Part shown: one piece after another, positions 57,631 through 64,000 of the stretch
Position numbering within the stretch: the stretch's first letter is position 1
Layout of the letters: the number at the start of each line of letters is the position of its first letter
From: Saprospiraceae bacterium
GTDB lineage: Bacteria; Bacteroidota; Bacteroidia; Chitinophagales; Saprospiraceae
NCBI GenBank assembly: GCA_016710265.1
Contig: JADJJL010000007.1
Coordinates: forward strand, 124,001 to 188,000
Direction: 5' to 3'
DNA: 64,000 nt
Made by a program: the position numbers and the translations under genes
The notes under the pieces: generated by a model
What the model saw: the letters and a program-made list of their open reading frames with translations, nothing else
Database searches by the model: none
Told to the model about the DNA's origin: nothing

Positions 57631-57788
57631 ATTAAAAATAATTGTAATATTGTGAAGAGAATAACAAATCAGTGATTTAGGATTCTCCTTAAAAATCGAC
57701 CCAAAAGCTATTATTTAAAATATTGATATATAGTTAATTACAACAATATGTACAATAAATTACATAAAAATTTTCACAAAGATAGCTT

Positions 57789-58259
57789 ATGGAATGGAAA
57801 ACTTTTGATGGAAAAATAATTAACCAAAATCTTCAAAATTTAGTAAAACAAACCATTATCCGTGAAACTGACTTAGGTTTCAGACTCAAAGTATGTATAG
57901 GCACTGATTCCCGCGTACATGGTTTGATTTCAGAATTTGCGACAGTTATTGTTTTTCTAAGGGAAGGAAAAGGAGGTTTTATGTATATCAATCTCAGCAA
58001 AGAAAATATTAAAATGAGTTTAAGACAAAGGATGTTAATTGAAGTCTCAAAATCAGTTGAAGTGGCTTATTCTCTTTGTGAGATTTTAGAGCAGTATAAA
58101 ATACCCTTAGAAGTTCATGCCGATATAAACACTGATCCCCAATTTAAATCAAATGTCGCATTGAAGGAAGCTATGGGTTATATTCTTTCTATGGGTTTTA
58201 TTTTCAAGGGTAAACCCAATGCATTTGCATCCAGTTATTGTGCAGATTATGTGATTTAA
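57789..58259 (+). CDS. YkuK-like (DUF458) RNase H-fold protein
   Basis: A 156-residue protein with KVCIGTDSRVHG near residue 37, HADINTDPQFKSN, and ending GYILSMGFIFKGKPNAFASSYCADYV, the outline of the YkuK family, which has an RNase H-like fold and no established role. It stands alone between genes on the other strand. Confidence 0.85.
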   Translation: MEWKTFDGKIINQNLQNLVKQTIIRETDLGFRLKVCIGTDSRVHGLISEFATVIVFLREGKGGFMYINLSKENIKMSLRQRMLIEVSKSVEVAYSLCEILEQYKIPLEVHADINTDPQFKSNVALKEAMGYILSMGFIFKGKPNAFASSYCADYVI

Positions 58260-58277
58260 AAATATTATAATAAGTAT

Positions 58278-59504
58278 TTACGATTTAATAAATTTAAATA
58301 CTTGACTATTGCCTGGAATTAAATTAGCATTTGGTATTTCAGAACGTTCAATGAAGCGTATAAAATATGATCCCTTTGTCAATTGTTGTGTAAAGATATC
58401 CTGTGTGTTGTTATTTAACAATGAATTTAAAATACCAGTGGTACATAATTTTCCATCTAAACTATATATTTCATAAAGTAATTCACTACTTGAAGAAGAC
58501 CATTCCACAGACAATAATTGGTCTATTGGTTGAGGATAAATGCGAATTTTTAGTTTATTTTTTAAATTATTTTGAGGAGATATACTGATAATTTGAGAGT
58601 AGCTATAACTGAGATTTTTTTCTACCATCTTTAATCGATAGTAAGTCGTATTTTGCGCAACCATTGGATCTGTATACTGGATTTCATGCAGCCCAGATTC
58701 ATTGTTTAAATAGCTAGGAACAAATTGCTCTACCTTAGTATATTCTCTTTCATTTCCAACCTTTCTTTCCAATTCATAGTGAGAAAAAAATTGATCTGCC
58801 AAGCCAGTCCAGTTTAATAAATTGTGTTGATCAGAATAATCTCCTGAAAAACTAAGCAATTGCAGCGGCAAGACCGTTCCGCAGACTACAATATAACCAG
58901 TATTGTTGCCACCGCCTTGGGCAGAAACAAATTCATCACCAGGACATGCCGGATTTGACCAACCACCCGAAGTTCCATCTCCTGTAACTGTAAAAGTAGG
59001 TCTTAAAATTCTTGGATAACCACAGGTATATTTCGCTTTAATGCAAAAAGGTTTTAAATTCGGGAACTTAGCTTTAGGAGTTCCATTGCCATTGTCACCA
59101 TAGTTATTACGAGGGTTTCCATCAAAATCATCCACATAAAAGCCCACACCAGGCAGTTTGAACTGTTTTGCTTTAACTGAATCAATGTAAATCCATTTTC
59201 TGGGACCATGCTGAGTATTTTGTTCTCCAGATTCACCTAGCTCATAAACCACCCCATCTTGCAGATCGCCAAATGATATAAATATACCATGTACCCAGTT
59301 GGTCTGAGATTCAAAAAATTCGTCCAATTTAAAGCAAAACTCAAATTCTATATTGCCTAATGCCGGACTTTCGTAAGTGCCTAAACCAGAGGTAGATGTC
59401 ACTTTGGTGATGTATGTCACCCCTGATGCACATTGTGCACTTAAATTGTCCAGCCCAAGAAGGCTCAGGCTTAAACAAAGTAAATATTTTTTAAAATTAG
59501 TCAT
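58278..59504 (-). CDS. T9SS-exported protein of unknown function
   Basis: A 408-residue protein with a signal peptide ending at NLSAQ near residue 24. The N-terminal half is an unrecognised beta-rich domain (PALGNIEFEFCFKLDEFFES, GNNTGYIVVCGTVLP). A common Bacteroidota linker follows (PLQLLSFSGDYSDQHNLLNW, TTYYRLKMVEKNLSYSYSQI), then a T9SS sorting domain (LKIRIYPQPIDQLLSVEW, LTKGSYFIRFI). It should be exported to the surface. After its start lies about 260 bases of A+T-rich DNA where I see no gene. Confidence 0.8.
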   Translation of the reverse strand: MTNFKKYLLCLSLSLLGLDNLSAQCASGVTYITKVTSTSGLGTYESPALGNIEFEFCFKLDEFFESQTNWVHGIFISFGDLQDGVVYELGESGEQNTQHGPRKWIYIDSVKAKQFKLPGVGFYVDDFDGNPRNNYGDNGNGTPKAKFPNLKPFCIKAKYTCGYPRILRPTFTVTGDGTSGGWSNPACPGDEFVSAQGGGNNTGYIVVCGTVLPLQLLSFSGDYSDQHNLLNWTGLADQFFSHYELERKVGNEREYTKVEQFVPSYLNNESGLHEIQYTDPMVAQNTTYYRLKMVEKNLSYSYSQIISISPQNNLKNKLKIRIYPQPIDQLLSVEWSSSSSELLYEIYSLDGKLCTTGILNSLLNNNTQDIFTQQLTKGSYFIRFIERSEIPNANLIPGNSQVFKFIKS

Positions 59505-59765
59505 AATATCATGATTATGAGATCAATATGGCAATCTGAGTAAATTTTAGACAATACGTCAGATATTCACTATCAAAATATATGCCATTTTTATATTAAA
59601 TGTAGGTTTTCAATATTTTATACTTATAACTTAATGAAATATATGAATGATTCAAAGAACTTCAACAAAAATACCAAATTATTGATAAAGTAATTGATTT
59701 TAAAGGAACGAACAAGAGTAGTTTTGTGTTTATATTTTTTTTATCAACTAAAAAGCAAGAAACAA

Positions 59766-60758
59766 ATGGGAATTTTTGATTTTTTGAAAAATGAATTTAT
59801 TGAAGTCATCGATTGGGTAGAAAGCGATCCTAATGTAGTATTTTATAAATTTCCAGACCAACAAGCAGACATAAAATATGGAGCTGCATTAACTGTCCGT
59901 CCTTCTCAAACAGCCATTTTCGTCAATGAGGGAGAAATAGCGGATATCTTTTCAGAAGGTTTGTATGCATTGGAAACGCAAAACTTGCCCGTTTTAACCA
60001 AACTAAGAAACTGGGACAAGGGATTCAAATCTCCATTTAAATGTGATATTTACTTTATAAGCTTAAAACAATTTACCCAATTTAAATGGGGAACTCCAAA
60101 CCCACTTATTCTAAGAGATCAACAATTTGGTCAAGTCCGGGTAAAAGCTTTTGGAACCTATATGGTTAAAATCAAAGACCCCGTTTTATTTTTCAAACAG
60201 TATTCTGGTAACCGAAAAATCGTTTATCAATCTGATATTGAAGAAAGTATGCGAGACTTAATTTCGCCACGATTTGGAGAAGCCTTGGCTGAATCCAATG
60301 TTTCGGTGATGGATATGGTTTCCAATTTATCAGAAATTGGTTCTTCTGTATTGCCAAATTTACAAAATGATTTTACAAACTTTGGAATTGAAATCACAAA
60401 ATTTGTAGTCACTAGTATTTCCCTTCCAACCGAGGTAGAAGCATTTTATGATAAAATCACCAATATGAACATGGTGAAAGACATGAATCGTCTTACCCAA
60501 TTTGAAACTTCTCAAGCAATTGGAAAGGCAGCAGAAAATCAAGGAACTGCCGGAGCCTTTATTGGAATGAATATGGGTGCTGGAATGGGTCAAATGGTTG
60601 GTCAATCTATGTCTGGAGCGCAGGCAACCAATTCTGAAACTGATGCGCAGGCTAAAGTCATGGAAACTATCCGTGAACTTGGAAAACTAAAGACAGAAGG
60701 CATCATCACAGAAGAAGAATTTGAAATTAAGAAAAAAGAATTGTTGGCCAGATTGTGA
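59766..60758 (+). CDS. SPFH-domain protein, YdjI-like, with C-terminal SHOCT domain
   Basis: A 330-residue protein of the SPFH (stomatin/flotillin) superfamily. It opens GIFDFLKNEFIEVIDWVESD and continues FYKFPDQQADIKYGAALTV, as in the B. subtilis YdjI group, which tethers PspA to the membrane. A glycine/methionine-rich region (GMNMGAGMGQMVGQSMSG) separates it from a SHOCT domain (LGKLKTEGIITEEEFEIKKKELL). The ATG at 59766 is used; the open frame begins at a TTG at 59694. The next gene overlaps its stop (GTGA) and is YdjG-like. Confidence 0.86.
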   Translation: MGIFDFLKNEFIEVIDWVESDPNVVFYKFPDQQADIKYGAALTVRPSQTAIFVNEGEIADIFSEGLYALETQNLPVLTKLRNWDKGFKSPFKCDIYFISLKQFTQFKWGTPNPLILRDQQFGQVRVKAFGTYMVKIKDPVLFFKQYSGNRKIVYQSDIEESMRDLISPRFGEALAESNVSVMDMVSNLSEIGSSVLPNLQNDFTNFGIEITKFVVTSISLPTEVEAFYDKITNMNMVKDMNRLTQFETSQAIGKAAENQGTAGAFIGMNMGAGMGQMVGQSMSGAQATNSETDAQAKVMETIRELGKLKTEGIITEEEFEIKKKELLARL

Positions 60759-61876
60759 TTCCTGAACCAATCCATCCTAGTTTACTTGAGGAAACCAGGG
60801 TAACTAGCCCAAAATGTCCTTCATGTGGAGGAGTAATGGGCTATGATCCAAAATCAAATCAATTGTTATGTCAATATTGCGGTTACAATGAAAATTTGTC
60901 TGCCAACAATGACCAAATTAAAGAGTTAGCTTATCATGAGCACAACGGCCAAGAAGAAATTATACTTTTAGAGAAGGAAGCAAAAAAAGTATATCACTGT
61001 AATTCTTGTGGTGCAAATGTTATGGTAGACAGTGACCAAATCAAAACCAAATGTACTTTTTGTACCGCTGATGGAATTCTTGAAGAAGCATTTGAACATA
61101 GAATGGTTAAACCTGCCGGAATTATTCCTTTTTATTTAGGCAAAAAGGAAGCAGAGCTGAAGTTTACCCAATGGATAGGGCAGGGTTGGTTCCACCCTTC
61201 AAAATTGAAAAAAGCTGCATCATTGGACGCCATGCAAGGTGTGTATATTCCTTTTTGGACCTTTGATTTTCATGCATATGCGGAATGGTGTGGGGATGCT
61301 GGTTATCATTACACTGATTATCAAAGGGTTTATTTAAATGGAAAGTGGATAAATCAACCCGTGACTAAAATTAGATGGGAATATAAATCAGGAACCTTGC
61401 AACACTTCTTTGATGATATATTAATCATTGCATCGGATAAAATAGACCCGAAATTTCGGACTGGTATTACCGGATTCCGATTAAATGAATTGGTTAATTT
61501 TGATATGAGATACATGATGGGTTGGCAATCAGAACTATACAATCAAAATCTTCAAAGTTCTTACATATTGGCTGAACAAATAGTCCGAGATCAGGTAAGA
61601 AACATGTGCTCAGGCCAACTGGGTGGAAACGTTCAGAAAAATTTACATGTAAGCACAACACTATCTCAACAAACTTTTAAACATGTTTATTTGCCCATAT
61701 GGATGAGTGCTTATCAATATAATGGTAAAATTTATAAAATCCTAATCAATGGGCAAACTGGAAAGATATATGGCGACAAACCTTGGTCTTGGATAAAAAT
61801 ATCCATTCTAATTTTTATATTTTTATTTGTTGTTTTTGCAATTTGGTGGATGAGAGAAAATGGATTCGTAGATTAA
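60755..61876 (+). CDS. Zinc-ribbon membrane protein, YdjG-like
   Basis: A 373-residue protein starting at a GTG that overlaps the SPFH stop by four bases. Two zinc ribbons stand in the N-terminal third (CPSCGG with CQYCG, then CNSCG with CTFC). The middle is beta-rich (MQGVYIPFWTFDFHAYAEW). One membrane helix lies at the C terminus (IKISILIFIFLFVVFAIWWM). This matches YdjG of the B. subtilis pspA-ydjGHI operon, which forms a membrane complex with YdjH and PspA. An intact PspA-like gene lies at 10086 rather than beside it. Confidence 0.78.
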   Translation: MIPEPIHPSLLEETRVTSPKCPSCGGVMGYDPKSNQLLCQYCGYNENLSANNDQIKELAYHEHNGQEEIILLEKEAKKVYHCNSCGANVMVDSDQIKTKCTFCTADGILEEAFEHRMVKPAGIIPFYLGKKEAELKFTQWIGQGWFHPSKLKKAASLDAMQGVYIPFWTFDFHAYAEWCGDAGYHYTDYQRVYLNGKWINQPVTKIRWEYKSGTLQHFFDDILIIASDKIDPKFRTGITGFRLNELVNFDMRYMMGWQSELYNQNLQSSYILAEQIVRDQVRNMCSGQLGGNVQKNLHVSTTLSQQTFKHVYLPIWMSAYQYNGKIYKILINGQTGKIYGDKPWSWIKISILIFIFLFVVFAIWWMRENGFVD

Positions 61877-61879
61877 CCC

Positions 61880-61887
61880 TAATTTTG
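61880..61887 (+). promoter_or_regulatory. -7 element at the asparaginase gene
   Basis: TAATTTTG matches TAnnTTTG and ends eight bases before the ATG, predicting a nearly leaderless message separate from the preceding operon. No clear -33 element. Confidence 0.4.
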
Positions 61888-61894
61888 CAAAATC

Positions 61895-62401
61895 ATGGAA
61901 CAAAATAAGTTTATTCAAATATTTATCACCGGTGGCACATTCGACAAAGAATACAATTTTGTTACCGGGCAATTATATTTCAAAGATAGCCACTTAGGGG
62001 AAATGTTGGATCGGGGTAGGTGTTCTCTGGAAGTAGATGTAAAAACGTTGATGATGATAGACAGTTTGGAAATGACTGATGCCGACAGAGCGATGATCAT
62101 CCATCAATGCAAAACCTGCAAAACTGATAAAATATTAATTACGCATGGGACGGACACCATGGTACAAACTGCAGAAGCAATAATTAAAGCGGGTGTTACT
62201 GAAAAAACCATTGTTTTAACTGGTGCTATGATCCCTTATGCATTTGGAAATTCATCCGATGGATTTTTTAATCTTGGGAGTGCGCTTGCTTTTGCTCAAA
62301 GTTTGCCCAATGGAGTTTATGTTGTAATGAATGGAAGATATTTCCTCTGGGATAAAGTAAGAAAAAATACGAAGACAGGTTATTTTGAAGAAATTAATTA
62401 A
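61895..62401 (+). CDS. Single-domain (short) L-asparaginase-like protein
   Basis: A 168-residue protein equal to the N-terminal domain of type I/II asparaginases. It keeps Thr15 (FITGGTFDKEY), the Thr86-Asp87 pair (HGTDTM) and a lysine before VLTGAMIPYAFGNSSDG. The C-terminal domain of about 150 residues is absent, and the protein ends naturally at a stop with no sign of a broken continuation. Short family members of this size exist in other bacteria. Whether it hydrolyses asparagine or another amide is unknown. No signal peptide. Confidence 0.84.
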   Translation: MEQNKFIQIFITGGTFDKEYNFVTGQLYFKDSHLGEMLDRGRCSLEVDVKTLMMIDSLEMTDADRAMIIHQCKTCKTDKILITHGTDTMVQTAEAIIKAGVTEKTIVLTGAMIPYAFGNSSDGFFNLGSALAFAQSLPNGVYVVMNGRYFLWDKVRKNTKTGYFEEIN

Positions 62402-62402
62402 A

Positions 62403-64000
62403 TCAATCAGATAAAACCATCCATCTCTTAACCATACTACCTTGATTGGTTTCCAGTTTAACCAAATAAAGACCAGAACTTAATTTAGGAATTTCAAATT
62501 GGTGGAATCCATTGTCAATTTTATTTTTAGTAAAGATAATACTTCCATTAGAATTAATAATTTGCAATTGAGCGCTGCTTGATAATTTGCAATCGAGATT
62601 AAGAATTCGATCATTGCTTGGATTTGGAAAAACAAGAAAAGTTTCTACGAATTTATCAATAGCAACTTCATTACTTAAACATCTTAGTTCAAATGGACCA
62701 AATGTCAATACACACTCATCCGGTGAAGTTTCTGGCAGATCAGATGCCCTAAAATAATATTTTCCAATTGCTAAATTTTGACCTGTTTGATTAGGAATTA
62801 TTATAAAATTAGCATCCAACCAAGTACCTCTATAAACTTGCTTTTCAAAAGTCAAAACAATCGAACCATCTGTAGTTATGCAATTGGTCGGATCTGTTAA
62901 TTGTGCAGCTAATAGTTTAATAGCAAGTTCTTTATAATTGATATCAAATGCAATTGATCTGGAACATAAATTGGTATCTCGAATACTTAAAATAAAATTA
63001 GTGTCAGGAATACTATTTAAAATATAATCAGTAATTGTATCGAAATATTTAATCAAGCATTCGTTGTAAGAAAGACTAAAACTTGAATCCAATGTATGCA
63101 GCATATTCAATATGATTTTAGGATCTTTCCCTGTACATCGATCGTATAAAATAGTATCCAAATTGAATTCAAGTGGATTATTAAGCAAAACAGAATAATT
63201 AACTTTTGAAATATTACCTGAGAAATCTTCGATTTCATATCTCATATTATTCAATCCTTCATTGAACAAAAATCCTTCTGATGGTCCTTCCAATTGTCGT
63301 ATTTCCTTAATCAAACAATTGTCTGAAGTTATTAAATGAGGAACAGTGTCAGAACAATCTGATATGGTGATATTAGGAGGAAGGACAAAAAATGGAGCCA
63401 ATGTATCAAATACCAAAATACTGATTATACCAGAATCAGAATTCCCAGCTAAATCTGTTGCATAAATTTTAAGGGGTAGCTGTCCTAAATTTTGACAATT
63501 TACCAGATTAAATTCAGGCCTGATCACAATGCCTGTATCACAATTATCAATTACATTTTTTATAAAAAATTGCGGCTGCAAGATCGCTTTCCCAACAGAA
63601 TCTAAATATATCCTTGGTTGAGGACTGGCTATAATTCGGGGTTTAATGTTGTCTATTACTTTTAACTGTATCGATTGTATTCCAATACAAGCCTTTTGAT
63701 CCGTCACAGTACAAGAGTAATTCCCTGGTAATTTATCTTGAATAGAAGAAGTTGTTTCACCCGAACTCCATTTGTAAGAATATGGAAAATTGCCACCAGA
63801 TACAGTCATTTGAATATGTCCGGTATTTGATTTAATACAATCTGGAGAAGTTAAAATCAAACCATTTAGATCTAATGGATCTGGTTGATCAATTGTAAAA
63901 TCTCTGGTTTGTTCGCATTGAGTGTTGTCTTTGACGGTGACTGTATAATCACCAGCTTTCAAGTTTGTAATGTCTCTGGTAGTAGGACCGTTTGACCACT
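62403..64000 (-). CDS. Large secreted protein with SprB-like repeats and T9SS sorting domain, 3' part
   Basis: The frame is open to the right edge, so the N terminus is missing; visible length is about 531 residues. The first part has SprB-like modules (NLKAGDYTVTVKDNTQCEQ, GGNFPYSYKWSSGETTSSI). A cadherin/HYR-like section follows (KIYATDLAGNSDSGI, FVLPPNITISDCSDTVP). The end is a T9SS sorting domain (FLVFPNPSNDRILNLDCKL, LSSGLYLVKLETNQGSM). SprB itself is the gliding adhesin of Flavobacterium; many non-gliding relatives carry the same modules. Confidence 0.85.
   Translation of the reverse strand, partial: WSNGPTTRDITNLKAGDYTVTVKDNTQCEQTRDFTIDQPDPLDLNGLILTSPDCIKSNTGHIQMTVSGGNFPYSYKWSSGETTSSIQDKLPGNYSCTVTDQKACIGIQSIQLKVIDNIKPRIIASPQPRIYLDSVGKAILQPQFFIKNVIDNCDTGIVIRPEFNLVNCQNLGQLPLKIYATDLAGNSDSGIISILVFDTLAPFFVLPPNITISDCSDTVPHLITSDNCLIKEIRQLEGPSEGFLFNEGLNNMRYEIEDFSGNISKVNYSVLLNNPLEFNLDTILYDRCTGKDPKIILNMLHTLDSSFSLSYNECLIKYFDTITDYILNSIPDTNFILSIRDTNLCSRSIAFDINYKELAIKLLAAQLTDPTNCITTDGSIVLTFEKQVYRGTWLDANFIIIPNQTGQNLAIGKYYFRASDLPETSPDECVLTFGPFELRCLSNEVAIDKFVETFLVFPNPSNDRILNLDCKLSSSAQLQIINSNGSIIFTKNKIDNGFHQFEIPKLSSGLYLVKLETNQGSMVKRWMVLSD

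Overview
This 64 kb window is an ordinary chromosomal stretch of a Bacteroidota bacterium, most probably of the Saprospiria/Saprospiraceae. The evidence is A+T-rich DNA, TAnnTTTG-type promoter elements, many SPII lipoproteins, and at least six secreted proteins that end in a type IX secretion (T9SS) C-terminal sorting domain. Several of these carry dockerin-like or SprB-like repeats of a style common in Saprospiraceae. No phage, transposase, CRISPR array or rRNA operon is visible.

Layout. 1-5 kb: 3' end of a large secreted dockerin/T9SS protein, oligopeptidase B, a MATE transporter. 5-13 kb: smc, an MDR reductase and an overlapping metallophosphoesterase; then a membrane-anchored PspA-like coiled-coil protein with a coiled-coil partner, and gpsA. 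13-20 kb: a large lipoprotein (frameshifted here) translationally coupled to a probable outer-membrane barrel, two overlapping methyltransferases, and a propeller/SprB/OmpA fusion. 20-28 kb: a Kbp-like BON-LysM protein, two adjacent L,D-transpeptidases, tRNA-Ala(GGC), dnaK with an inverted repeat upstream, a DUF4249-like lipoprotein, panB and mltG. 28-40 kb: tilS (frameshifted), a SelL-like redox protein, mdh, two tandem T9SS-exported M43 metalloproteases, sucC (frameshifted), xseA-xseB and a LOG-family gene. 40-52 kb: an A-type Fe-S carrier, a DoxX-like protein, a T9SS kelch-like protein, enoyl-CoA hydratase with paaY, DUF2461, YihY, thioesterase, an arginine-deiminase-type enzyme, manC, an aminotransferase, a second LOG gene and an ACC-deaminase-like protein. 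52-64 kb: a zinc-ribbon SDR protein without the usual catalytic Tyr, initiator tRNA, msrA-msrB, plsC, a DUF255 protein, YkuK, a T9SS protein, a YdjI/YdjG-like SPFH plus zinc-ribbon pair, a one-domain asparaginase, and the 3' end of a SprB/T9SS protein.

How they fit together. Cell-envelope functions dominate: peptidoglycan remodelling, T9SS cargo, OmpA and lipoproteins, and a possible membrane-stress set in which the PspA-like protein and the YdjI/YdjG-like pair lie about 50 kb apart. Central metabolism and information genes are scattered between them as short transcription units.

Data quality. Three genes (tilS, sucC and the large lipoprotein) are each broken by a single-base length change in a homopolymer, and each reads through cleanly when that run is corrected. 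Two are core genes broken in strongly conserved or uninterrupted regions. Sequencing or assembly error is the simplest explanation, though real mutation cannot be excluded from one sequence. Where a longer reading frame began at TTG or GTG and an ATG followed at a better place, the ATG was chosen.
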